64,000 bases of DNA from Onchocerca volvulus (Eukaryota; Nematoda; Chromadorea; Rhabditida; Onchocercidae), in the NCBI GenBank assembly GCA_000499405.2, contig HG738137.1, positions 22,034,603-22,098,602 on the forward strand, written 5' to 3'. This document shows, piece by piece, positions 1-12,039 of the stretch. The position numbers were made by a program, and so were the translations under genes. The notes under the pieces are model-generated. The model ran no database searches, was not told the DNA's origin, and saw nothing but the letters and a program-made list of their open reading frames with translations. How positions within the stretch are numbered: position 1 is the stretch's first letter; each line of letters begins with the position of its first letter.

Positions 1-1614
1 AAGAATTTGGAGTGGGTAAGAAATATCTTAAAAATTCAGGTTTTCCTAAGCTAATTTATTATAGTCATCAAAATTTAAAAAGTAATGAATATTATATCTA
101 TTTTCCATTTTTTTCTCTTGTTTGTTCAGTTTTGTTCAATCATTGCTTATGTGAAAGCTATTGTCATACATCTATTTCAATAGCACTATTTGTCATCTAA
201 GCTTAAATAAAACAGAAATCGTTCGTGTACTCCCATTTCATAATTCTTTCATATTATTTTTTGAAGCATTAATGATGGATCATTTTGTTAAAGGTATGTA
301 GGTAAGCGGATTGTTTATGCACATTGCACATGACATTATTTTTCAGCTAGAAAGTTTATTCTGCAAAGAAAACTTATCAAATTGTTCGTAGAACAAAAAG
401 TTAAATCATTCGTATTTTTGACTTTATCAATAGATATTATGTAATTAAAACGATAATAATCATTAGCAGTTGCACTGTTTTATGTAACTTCTGAACTTCA
501 AAATAATTTTTTATGCAATAATGACGATGGTCTTTGCTCCTTTGATGATATGTAATGAAAATAATGAAAGTTGACAGGAGTTGAAATCATCGCACTTCCT
601 ACATTATTAAGCCATTAATTAATGGATGTGTGTCAGTTTATAGAAAAAGCGTCATTCCATTTCAGTTCATTTTTAAAGTATTATATCTTTTTTATTCAAT
701 CATTCTGCAAGAATAATTATTTTGTGCAGTGATTTGACTCTTTTTTGAACAAGATTCCAACAGCCATACCAATGAAAGGTTTCTTTCCAGTAATTAATCA
801 AACAACGTAAATTTTCTGTGTTCTCCACACTTTTTATTGAGAACTAGTTCAAATGCAGCTGATTCCTGACTTTTCAAAATACCTATCTGCTATTTGAAAG
901 TATGTACAATCATGATTGATAGAACTGTGATATATGTTCTATGATTTTATCATTCAAAGGTCACGAGGTTCCTCAGTGTCTCTAGTAACAATCTGTTGAC
1001 TTGTCAACTTTTTGCATAAAGCAGAAATTGAATCAATGATCTTCTTCTAATAGATTGCGCATACCGTATGCGATGAAATCGAAAATCGATCCGATCTTGA
1101 AGAGCAAAATTGTGAAAAACATGAAAGTGCCATTGAACAATAATGCTCGCCTATCGTTTCAAACATTTTTATAATATTACACAAAACTGGGGTGTTGTTT
1201 TAGAAACAAAATTGTTCATTGCATGGCCTTTTAGAAATTAGTTGATTTTGATTAATTTGATTTTATTCTTGCTAATGTAAGAAACAAGAAAAGAAACAAA
1301 TGGGACATTGCTGTCACCTGCAAAACACTGCATGGAAACGAAATAAGCAAAGTGATGCCGAGAGAAACGTTAGAGGAGAATAAAAGGGTTGCCATTTTGA
1401 GAATATGTGGTCGAACATTTCAGTATTTGATAGTTAGAATTACTTAAAATGTCCCTATAGATTAATTAAGAATAAATTTAGCAAAAATGCAACATTGGCA
1501 ATTTCAGCAACGTTTTCATCCTTTATGTATTATATATTTGAATAACAAATTTCTTTTGATTGAAATGAAAATAGAATTTAGGGTCGTCAAATAGCAGCAA
1601 TAATAACAGTAGCA
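1..1614. other. 5' flank of the SLC4 gene, no gene seen
   Basis: No reading frame here has convincing composition or recognised homology. An acceptor-like AG ends at 1581 (sequence AATTTAG), just upstream of the chosen SLC4 start. The transporter may therefore have an untranslated exon, a trans-spliced leader, or a further coding exon in this flank. The frame stays open from 1582 to the ATG at 1615, so an upstream coding exon cannot be excluded. Confidence 0.4.
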
Positions 1615-4600
1615 ATGACAAGACGTGGCAGTAGTCAACCGGATATTCGTAGTCGGATCGACAGTCACTCCAGTTTGATGCGTCGAAGAAGCATTACGGA
1701 AGCATATCCAAAATCTTCTATTTTTGGAGGACGTAAGTTTAAAGTATATCATTTATTTCCCGTTGCTTATTTTTTCTTTTCTTAATTGTTTCTTCTATTT
1801 GCCGTGCATTCATTTACCACTTCTGCTATTTATTATGTTATCAATTTTCCATTTAAAGGTTATTTGTTTATTCGCAATTTCTCCAATTATTTCATATAAC
1901 AATAAATTGACAAATATGTTATAGTTATTTTGAAGTAATGCAAATAATATTGTGATATAATTAATTCATTTAAAAGGAATGTTCCGACAGCTTTTTCTAT
2001 AAAGTATAAATCAGCATAGGTTTTTTAATTATCTAATAAATTCGATTTGAATCTAGCTAAAAAGTTATGATCACAATAAAATTATTACAAAACATTGAAC
2101 AGCAGATTGATTTATTTTAAGACGCATTCAACTGAAAATCTAAAGCCCTAAGGAATTCCTGCACTAAAGCTTGTAATGTTTATATAGTTGTGTACGTAAC
2201 ATTGGGATCCATATTTGGTAATCAAAAAATTGATATGATAGTAATACAAAAATAATCAATGCTAACAACAAGTGAAGTGAAAGCCTGTAATGACTGATAC
2301 GAGGTTCAGATACTAGCCCACTTTTGACCAGGTAGCAACCAGCAGCAAGAGCTTGTAATATTCCAGACAATAGAGCTGTAGATAGCCTTATTGCTGCCTT
2401 TTTAGATATTCCTGATCATACCGATAACGAGGTACAGTTGCTCTAATCCAGATAAATATGAATAATAGTAAAACTATCTTCAAAACGAACCAAACTAAAC
2501 CTGGTATTTTATACAGTAAATTAAATTTCATAGGAGAATACCACCCTCCTATTGTCATCATAGCACTTGCTAAAATCATGTTAGCATATTCTCGAAGAAA
2601 GAAAAGAGCAAAAGGCAAAAATGACGACGATGCTTTCTTTTACTCATTTACCAAATTGCAGGTGACTTGTTGCTCGATCCCCTTTACAGTGCTCAACCTA
2701 TACAAGTAGGAAACCATCCAGAGAGTGAGTGTTTTTGTTATTCCAAAAAATGAAATTCCTTTCTGAGTGGTACTTGTATGAACGAAAAGTGGCATATTCT
2801 CAAATTTCCATCATTTCAACTTTCATCTCTATGACAGAAAGTTGAAGCAACAAAAGTTGTTCATTTTTTCCTATAATTAATTCTCTTTACATTTTATGAA
2901 AATCCATAAAACTTATAATTTTTTATTTGCAAAAATTCGAACAATTCAATGAAACAGTTAAAAATTATTTAGATTTTTCAAAGTTTCAGGTCCAATACAT
3001 AACGTTCGAGAGCTTGTAGAAGCACATTCAGAGGAAACTCCTTTGATTTATACAGAAATGTTGGAATTGGAGAAGGATGATAAAGGCAAAAGGCAGTGGA
3101 AACAAGTTGCCAGGTTAAGCTGCACTTGAAAACTGAATTTTGTTTATTTCTTTTGAAATAAATTATTCTACTAAGGTTTGATAAGTGATACGTACGAATT
3201 AATTTGTATCTTTCATCAAATAGTTAATTAATCATGAACTAATTATACTTCAACATCCATCGGCTGCAAAATCTTCTATTCGAAAAATGTCTTATTCGGA
3301 AAATAATCCAAATTAAACTGTTGAATTTTGGAATTCAAACAAACTGTAACTATTTTTAGATGGATCAAATATGAGCAGACAATTGAAGGTGATGGTACTC
3401 GATTTTCTAAGCCACACATCACTCTTCTATCGGTAATTGGTTTAATACAACTCAAGAACTGTCTTCGTAAGGGAGTCATTCTGCTAGATGCAGAAGCATA
3501 TTCTTTTAACGAAATTGCAGGTACTAGTTTTGCCATCACTTTGAAGCCCCGTGATTCTGTCGTATTTCAGTGATTAGGCAGCTCAGTGTCATTCATGAGT
3601 ATCAATTTAAAATTAAATTTCTGAACTAAAAACGTTTTGGTACAGATGAATATGGAGGTGAAAAGAAATTAAAGTGACAAAATGGACAAACTGAACTTCT
3701 TTTCCCCTATCTTTAAATATCTTTAATCTTTTCCGACAAAATATGCGCTGCATGGGTGGAACGTGGATTGGTGGAAGCAGAAAATTCAGCTACTGTGAAA
3801 GATTTGTTGCTATGCCCAAAATACCATCTTATTGGTAAACATATGCTTCCATCCAGCGAAATCAAAAACGGTTTGAATTTTTGATTCTCTTAAAGATCTC
3901 AAATTATAGCTGCCGTAATTAAGTATTAATAGATCAGTAGTGCTTTACTTATGCTAACTTATAATTAATTATTGAGAGACCAGTAGAGCTTTACTTATGC
4001 TAACTTATAAAAATTATAACTAAAAAAAGCGAGTAATTTAGTATTCAGATGTGAAAGCTACCGTCAAAATATTGCCAACTGACGATACCGAGAATGATAT
4101 GCAAGATGAAAATATTCTTGATGTAAGCCTTGTTAAACCTGAAAAACAAACAAAATGACGTAGTATTTTTTTACCTGTTCTTTCAAATATATTTTTTAGG
4201 TAATCCTGAATATTATGATGGAAAATTAGTAGAGAAACTATAACTTCCCATCGAGACTCCGTTTCGTTAGGGAATTCAGAGATCTGATTCTATTTAAACT
4301 TTGACCGCAAATTTTCACTAAACGATTCACATACAGATATCCCGAACTTAGTTTTTAACTTTCTTCAAGTACTTTGTTTTGCACTTTTTTGCAGTTAACA
4401 TCTAAGGAAATGAAGAAGTTGGCAGAAGGCACAGAAGGAGCAGCTGTCATGGCTGGAATTTTCAATGGTATTGATAAACCAGTATGCGCATTCCTTCGAC
4501 TGGACAAGGCCAGGGTATTTTAACTGCACTTCATAAATGACCTATCAGTAGCAAATTCTTCTCGAGATAATTCAGAATCTTTTGATTCCATTCCATGCTC

Positions 4601-7600
4601 GAACCAATTCCAGGTTCTTTTTCCGGAATTGCCGAATGTTTCAATACCTTTAAGATTCGTATTTGTATTGCTCAATCCCCACGACCATTACGAGAACGAA
4701 ACACATGGCATTGGTAGGGCAATGGGTGCCCTGCTTTCGGATGAGGTATCATTTTGGGCCAGTAATTCGGATAATTTCAGACACTGCTAGAATCAGTGTT
4801 CTCGAGAATTGTATTAAACAGACTGAATATCAGATAATATCTAATTTGCACAATTACTCATTTATTTAAAATTTAATTTTAGAAACTCAAGCACTATGTC
4901 AGATAAAAACGGTCTCTTCTGACTGTTTATATTTGCAGATATTTAAAAAGGTAGCGTTATGCTCGCTTGAACCCTATACGATCGCTGATGCATTGGAAGA
5001 ATTTTTTGCCCAAGTAGTTGTTGTACCGCCTGGAAATTGCACTATCGAGACACGTTGGGAACCAAATGCTAATACAGATCAGGTCTATCTAAAGTTTGAA
5101 ATTTGCAAGAAGTGAATTTATGGAAATTTCGAAACACTAAAAACTATCTAAAATTTGATATGTGAGATGAACATTCAAATTTTAGATAAATCGCTCGGTT
5201 GGAATGCTCTATGCATCGTACGATGATCCATTTGATGAAGAATCAGTTTTGGACGGTAAAAAAGATGCGCACAACGATATCGTGCGCAGCGGTCGCTTAT
5301 TTGGCGGTTTGTGTAATGATATCAAGTAAGTCTGAAATTTCGTAGCACTTGACAACTTTATTTTATTCATAACTTTATAATGCGATATAACTATTATCAT
5401 AATCATTTTGAATAATGGGAATTTTTATAATTTTATCATAGATTTTATTAATTACTTAAAATTTGAAATCTTTTATTACAAATTTGAAATCATAAATTTG
5501 AAGATCTTTAGGCGCAAAGCGCCATACTTCGTATCCGATTTCACCGATTTCTTCTACGGCCGATTGAGTCAATCTTTTGCGGCAGCCATATTTTTATTTT
5601 TCGCAAACATTACGTCAATTATCACATTTGGTGCTGTTATGGAACGCGCATTGCATCATCAAGTTGTACGAAATCTTTACATTGATTATAGGATCATTTT
5701 GGACCTGATAAACTGATTTGAACAGTAAGAGCATCTGATAGCATTATTCAAATTTCGTCGTGGAATTAAAAAAAAAAGGAAAAAAAACGGAATAGAAGAA
5801 ATGAGTGAAGATCTGAAATTAAAATTGAATTTAATTAAAATTAAAATTAAAAATTGAATTAAATTTGAAAAAAAACAATGAAATTAATCCAATGAATTTG
5901 ACTGAATGAAGCAATTCCATTTCTTCAAATTTCTGCGTTTAATTTTAATTTTGATCTATATTTAGGCAGTTATTGAAAATATCCTGTGCGGAGGCATCTC
6001 CGGAGTTATATTTGCCCTTTTTTCTGGACAACCGCTCAATATTTTATCAGCGACCGGCCCAACGCTTGTTTTTGAAACAATTTTGTTCGATTTTTGTTCG
6101 TAAGTGTCGGTGTTTAATATTTCTTTCAAATGGCGAATATTTTATTGCCTAGAATCACCACAGATTTTAATCATATGTTGTGAAATTTTTTTTAATCCAG
6201 AAGAAATGGTTGGGAGTTTTTGCCATTTCGATTTTGGGTTTCTGCATGGATCGGTGTGGTACTACTTGTTTTGGTTGCTACCGATATGTCCGCCCTCGTT
6301 GGTTTAATTACCAGGTGCTCAAAGATTTTTTTAAACTTAATGATGGCATAAGTATTTCTTTTTTCAATGAAAATGATAATGAAGAATCTGGATGATAACA
6401 GTTTTCTAACGAGTTAATAGCTTATCTTATATTACATTTGGACATTCTCAACAATTATGGCATGTTGCATTACATTAAAACTATCCTCCCCGGGCATATT
6501 TTTCCTTTTTTTCAAATTAGATTGTAAAGAACAGAAAATGAGATTTTAAAAAAGTAATGCATTTTAGGTTTACGGAAGAAGCATTTGCAGCATTGATATC
6601 AGTTGTCTTTATAATTCAATCTTTTCAAAAACTTATTGAGATAGGTCACGATGCGCCAATCATTATCGATCCCAAAGTTCATTTTAATTCCTTTACTTTC
6701 TGTGTATCTGATAATTTTTTGAGGAAATTCTTTTGTCTTTCGAGTTTATCATTTATCTCAAATATTTCTCGTGCTTAATCAAGTCAAAAGGAAACGGGCA
6801 ATATCATCGAGTGTTAACCTGAGGTAGTCTTTGGTTAGCACTTGCATCTGCTTATTTTTTAAATTCAGCTTACTAACCATATCTTCAATAAAAATTGTGA
6901 TTTTGCAGAATCTCTGTAGAATACTTAATCTTGCGGAAGCATCATTAGTTAAAATCATAGTTTTCTAAAACCAGAATTTTTTTGTTTCATTTTTTGAAAT
7001 CTGTTGCATTTTAATAGAGAGTATTTGATTCACCATGCGTTTGTTATCTCAATGAACCAATGGTACTTTCAAATAATATCAGTATGCGACAAAAGATCAT
7101 GGATATCGACGCTGCAGGTCTGTATTCTCAGGAAATTATTGTTGCGAGAATGAAAGTTTGTTGGAACTAAATTCTGTTCTTGAGTTGTCTTTTTCCAGTA
7201 CTTTCAGATTTTAGATAATTTTTCGGAGAATAAGCGATGACGAAATGAATGTTCTAATTGCGTTTGCCTTTGTGTATTCTTATGCCATTTGATGTTTCAT
7301 GTACTCACTCATTGTCTCTGAAACATTATCATAGATTGCGTACTGATAATGATATTACAGTAAAGTAAACTAATGATAATATTAATCATATCATTATAGA
7401 ATGTAGTCGACTTAAAGGCGAAGCTTTTGGATTACAATGTCACTTCAAGCCAGATGTTTACATGTTCTCCATCTTGCTAACTTTTGGTACTTTCGCATTG
7501 GCTTCTGGCTTAAATCTTTTCAGACGAACATATTTTTTAAATTCTATGGTAACATTTTGCAGAAAATTTTGAAATTTTGGAAATTAAGAAGAAAGATCCT

Positions 7601-10271
7601 GCATCTATGTTTATTTTTGTTGTTTCAGTATTAGATTTTTTCCAGACAATCATTTGCAAAAGTATAGGATCCAAATTCTGATTTTAAATCTGTTGTTTTT
7701 TTAACAGAATCTATTTCTGCCCCTTTTTCAAAGCAACTCGACTGGACTTTAATTGTGATCGGTCTGCTATACTCAGACTGTTCGAATAGAGCTTAAATAG
7801 AAATTCATTTCAGATCCGCAATAGCATATCGGATTTCGGTGTTCTCATCGCTATTGTCGTGATGACAGCTGTTTCGATTTTCATCGGTCTTGATCTACCT
7901 GTACTCAATATTCCTGCCAATTTTCGGGTCTGTTCATTTCATGCCTTGGAAGTTCATCTTGTTTGTCGCTGAAAAGCTAGAAATAAGAATTGAGGGTGCG
8001 ACGAAAATGTTATCGATCATGCAATAATAATGTTTTAGCCAACAATGGATCGTCCATGGCTTGTTAATCCATTATTAGTGGATTGGTATGTTGCTTTGCT
8101 GGCTGTAATACCAGCTTTATTTTACGCAATTCTGATCGTCATGGATCAACAGATCACAGCTGTCATTATCAACAGAAAAGATAACAAACTGAGGGTATGG
8201 CTTTTCGAATTAAAATGAATGAAATCTTTTTTGAGTGATTTTTCAGAATGAGTTGCATGCTGAACTGCGTACTGTACACATTTCAAGGTTTTGAAATACT
8301 GAATGAATAAATATGGCATATCTGTAATGGAATCAAATTTTAAAAGAATTAGTTAACGGGAAATTCTTGCTCTTAATGCTAGACAGTCACATTTGGAAAT
8401 ACGATACTTGAATAGAAGGGACTAGAACAATGTACCACAGCTGTCGTATATGTTTGTGTGGATCCAAAGCAGAGAAAAAACAAAATATTTAAAAGAATGA
8501 AAACAATAAGTACAATAGGACAAAATAAAAAAGCTTCGAGTCTAATATTTGCATTGGGAGAAGCCATCTTTATAGATCACATACATCATGATATTCTATG
8601 ACACTGGAAATTTTTGAAGATTTGTTTTCAGAAATCCGGACTGAAAGTAATACGGATTAACTAGAAATCCCAAAAAATTGGAAATAATTCAGAATTTGAA
8701 ACTCCTAGAATTTTATTCATTCATTAATGATTTGTTAAGATATTTTTATCAAAAATAACAAAACTATAAAATATATTAACTATATGGAGTAGTTTACCTT
8801 TGATACTGAAAATGATTATTGCCATGAGGATTTCAGAAAGGTTTTGGATATCATTTGGATTTGTTGGTGATTGCATTGCTAATAGTCATTTGTGGTTCAC
8901 TAGGACTGCCAATTTATGTCGCTGCAACAGTGCTATCAGTGATGCACGTGGATTCTCTACGTCTACAATCCGATACATCAGCTCCTGGTGAAAAGACACA
9001 GTTTCTTGGTGTTAAGTAAGTCATCATTCAAATTCTAATTTCTCATTTAAAGATGAACTTAAAACCTTCAAACGAAAAAGATTGTTGCAGAGAACAACGT
9101 CTAACAGCAATAATAGCTCATCTGTTTATTGGTTTCTCAGTTTTCATAACACCTGTCATCAAGGTATGGTTTTCTGTAGAAGTCTACAACGCGAATATTT
9201 TTTACGACTTCTTCACTTGAACATATCATTCACTGAATGAAAATGAAGTAAGTAAATCTTACCCAAATAATCGACTTGCAGTTAGTACCTCTTCCGGTGC
9301 TTATTGGAATATTCTTGTATATGGGCGTTATGTCGATGCTCGGTTTGCAATTTATCCAAAGAATCGCCATGCTTTTCATGCCTATCAAATATCAGGTTTG
9401 TTAAAAGACTTGAAAAAGAAGTCGTTTTCAGAAAAAATTGCCGAATTAAAAATAAATTTGATTTTGCTAAAATATTGAAAATGAATCAAAGCATGTTGAT
9501 CTTCAAAGTCTAGGAACTAAATTTTTTACATCATAAATATTTACAGCCTGATTATATATGGTTGAGATTGGTCCGTATGAAACGCGTCCATCTGTTCACT
9601 TTTTTTCAAATTCTCAGCATTGGCGGTTTATTTGCTGTGAAGTATACAAAAACATTTTCAATGCTGTTTCCATTGATGGTATAGCCTTTCTTTTGTGCCA
9701 TTGAATTAATCAATCTTTCGTAATTAGAGGGATGTGATTCTTGTTTACTTCTAAATTCCGTTATTCTAACTATTGGCGAATATGAACAAGATGAATATCA
9801 GTTAATTTGGATGAACAATTTGCGAATCACTTCCTGTAATGCAATAATAATTTGATTTAGCTGGTACTCATGGTATTCATAAGGATGTTTTTCATGGCAA
9901 AAGTTTTCACAAAGCAGGAACTACTTGCCTTAGATGATCCTGTGCCTTCATTCCATACCGTTCTCAGTTCGAAGAGACGATCTGGAAAAGGTATATGAAA
10001 CAATATAATACTAGTGGAGTTCAAATCTCAAAAAAACTTGATTCCAAAATTCTATGAAAAATTAGTATTGATTAAATAAAATAGCAATGTGTTATATTGC
10101 CTACATTCTAGCATTTTTTATTGCCATATTTTTATCACTTGTCGTTTACAATATAATTTATTATTGATTACACTTGTTGCAGGTAAAAACGGGACCATTG
10201 GTGACGAGGAATTGGAAAATCCGAGAGAAACGGAGGAAGGAAAGAAAAACCCTAGTGGTGGCAATCAGTGA
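1615..10271 (+). CDS. SLC4 bicarbonate transporter (Na+-coupled NBC/NDCBE type), 23 exons
   Basis: Moves bicarbonate across the plasma membrane and so controls cell pH. Exons: 1615-1732, 2990-3113, 3360-3520, 3736-3870, 4049-4122, 4395-4514, 4614-4745, 4939-5082, 5186-5325, 5512-5662, 5966-6099, 6201-6314, 6568-6676, 7018-7117, 7400-7548, 7814-7927, 8039-8194, 8837-9015, 9091-9163, 9282-9395, 9547-9678, 9861-9990, 10183-10271. All phases agree and give 963 residues, a usual SLC4 length. Residues 1 to about 382 form the cytoplasmic domain ([20 protein letters not shown]); the membrane domain follows. Diagnostic stretches are [44 protein letters not shown] and SAPGEK. These fit sodium-coupled carriers better than AE1-type exchangers; C. 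elegans ABTS-1 is the likely counterpart (inference). The stilbene-site segment reads QKLIE near 537-540, where vertebrate NBCs have a second lysine. The exon 4 acceptor is odd (see findings). The tail is short and charged. Confidence 0.93.
2164..2403 (-). pseudogene. ctaA: Wolbachia-type ctaA (heme A synthase/COX15) fragment, nuclear insert
   Basis: The minus strand encodes about 80 residues that read like the C-terminal end of alphaproteobacterial CtaA, the membrane enzyme that makes heme A for cytochrome oxidase. Recognisable pieces are [19 protein letters not shown] and HLLLALIIF, a substrate-loop-plus-helix block of the CtaA/COX15 family. The N-terminal bulk of the enzyme is missing, there is no start, and the fragment lies inside intron 1 of the SLC4 gene on the opposite strand, so it cannot make a functional enzyme. 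It abuts a nuoH fragment in the same orientation. Filarial mitochondrial DNA has no ctaA gene. A copy of the host nuclear COX15 gene is less likely because the bacterial-style reading continues without introns next to nuoH. Confidence 0.8.
2412..2630 (-). pseudogene. nuoH: Wolbachia-type nuoH (complex I subunit H) fragment, nuclear insert
   Basis: About 73 residues match the NuoH/ND1 proton-channel subunit of respiratory complex [30 protein letters not shown] and [14 protein letters not shown]. The last motif is the bacterial form. The segment between MMT and GGW is a few residues shorter than in intact NuoH, and an arginine replaces the usual residue before EYAN, as expected for decay. After RYDQ the homology stops and within eight bases the ctaA fragment begins, so two pieces of a Wolbachia genome have been joined. 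The reading uses the standard code and is not T-saturated like filarial mitochondrial nad1, so this is not a mitochondrial insert. The piece is intronic and non-functional. Confidence 0.85.
3925..4018 (+). repeat. Imperfect tandem duplication in SLC4 intron 4
   Basis: Two adjacent copies of a 40- to 46-base unit share the core GCTTTACTTATGCTAACTTA. The second ends about 30 bases before the acceptor of exon 5. The copies differ by a few substitutions and short indels. Confidence 0.75.
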
Positions 10272-12038
10272 ATGTTGGCTCAATTTTATATTTCTGTTTG
10301 GCGCACAACGAAGTAAGTGTAATAGGATGACAGCACTAAGATGCATGTTAATCTATTTTCTAAGTTACTGCTATAAGAATAAACTGAACTTTATTCGCTA
10401 CCTACTTTCGTGACCTATGACACATCATCAAGAGCATTTGTAATTCCACATCGCCTATCGAGGGACAGTTTCCTTAAGAATAATCATCCTTCTCCCTTCT
10501 AGTTAAATATAATTTTGTATTTAATTTAGGTTTTTCGGATTGAAAACTAAGGATGCACACAATTTCCGAAAAAGCTGGCTGTGTTTCTAAAATAAAAATC
10601 CAAATTATTCATTTGTCAAAGAATAATCAATGTTTCGTCAGCCACTGCTGTTCTCTGCAGGAGAATTTCGATGATATTTAAATAAATTTGGAAATATTTA
10701 AGCCTTGAAAATGTTTGAAGCACTAGTTTAAGTTATTATATTGTTTTTAAATTATTTAAGCATTATTAAGGTGTCGTCGAAATTCTCTTTGATGTATTAC
10801 TGTATATCTTCCAGTATTCTTCATTCGATATGTAGTTTTTTATTTCGTTTTTATTTCACCATTTTTATACGTGTATTTGATAAGAATTTTGCTTTGTTTT
10901 AAACGAAAAAAAAAAGCTCATATGCTCAAAATTATCTATCTTCTCAAATATGTCGACAGATTTTGCATGAAATTCTTGCTTTCTTTCCGGCTGTAATTGT
11001 CAAGCTAATATCTATTGAATTAGGGTTGAATTAGGGTAATAAATTTCCTGTTTTTTTATATTTGTCAGTTAGAGACTGTCATTCATTCATTCGTTCATTT
11101 CATCAGCTCTTGTTTGTCAACAAATATTTGTTTTGCACTGATTCCATAAAGCTGCTTATTTATTTAGAACAAAAAATTTCACCTTTGTACTTTTTACATG
11201 CACTTACAGTAATCTTATCTGCAGTCTGACCTGCAGCATTTTCATACATCAGCAGTCTCGCTTGAAATGTCTCATCTGCGCTTAACTGCGAGTACAACTT
11301 CGTTGTACTATTCTTTATTCACTGTGATGTAATTTTCGGTTATCGTTTAATCCTAATCTTTCAGTCTTATTCCAAAGGACTTTGTATAATATGCATGACA
11401 AATATCTATTCTAATCCATATTTGTATTGTATTGATATGTGAGCCATTGCTGTATTATTTAACAACAATCTGACTTTATAATTTTTTTTTTCTATTTTTG
11501 AAGTCATACGCGTCAGGAATTAACTCCTTTATTTTTTGTACAGTAAATTTTTCTGTTATTTATCAATGTAATGCACGCCGACACTGTATCTTAAGTGACT
11601 TGTGGAAGTTGTCTTTGTAAATTCCATAAAATAATTGTGAACTTTGTTATTCATCAAAGTGATTATTACACAAAATGGAATGGGATTTAATCAAGTTTTT
11701 CAGAGAATAGAAAGCGATCGGATATCCGAATTGAATAAAAATGACTGGAATCAAAAAAGTTAAGAAAACGTATTTGTATAATCCATTGCTTATGATTTAT
11801 CAACAGCGATGAGGTTTAGTAACTCTAAAATTGTGGACAGACAAATAAGTTAATTTGCTACCTTTAATAATAACGATTCTAGACTTCTTTGTAGGTATTC
11901 TAAATTGCTTTTGCTTTTCAAGCTTTAGATTTTTAAGTTTTGAAATTATGAGTATAAATGATGGGTTGCTTGTATCATTCAGCTTCATGTTTAAATGAAG
12001 TCTCGAGTGTTTAAAATTTCATTATGTCTTTCAGAAAG
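10272..12038. other. SLC4 3' region and spacer before the DNase II gene
   Basis: An AATAAA polyadenylation signal lies at 10378-10383, about 107 bases after the SLC4 stop, and fits a short 3' UTR. The remaining 1.6 kb is AT-rich with no recognised coding segment. The region directly before 12034 probably holds the DNase II promoter. Confidence 0.5.
10378..10383 (+). terminator. Polyadenylation signal of the SLC4 gene
   Basis: AATAAA hexamer downstream of the stop at 10271, on the gene strand. Confidence 0.5.
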
Positions 12039-12039
12039 A
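12034..12039 (+). promoter_or_regulatory. Likely spliced-leader acceptor before the DNase II start
   Basis: The sequence TCTTTCAG ends at 12034 and is followed by AAAG and the ATG at 12039. A nematode-consensus acceptor four bases before a start, with no upstream exon needed, is the usual look of an SL trans-splice site. If used, it removes the in-frame ATG at 12024. Confidence 0.5.

Noticed and set aside
2458..2709. Plus-strand ORF of 83 codons
   Set aside because: It is the antisense shadow of the nuoH fragment.
8630..8652. Possible 15-base microexon (KSGLK) between SLC4 exons 17 and 18, and another at 8247-8287
   Set aside because: Joining exon 17 directly to 8837 gives the family sequence [14 protein letters not shown] without an insertion, and the second candidate would break the frame.
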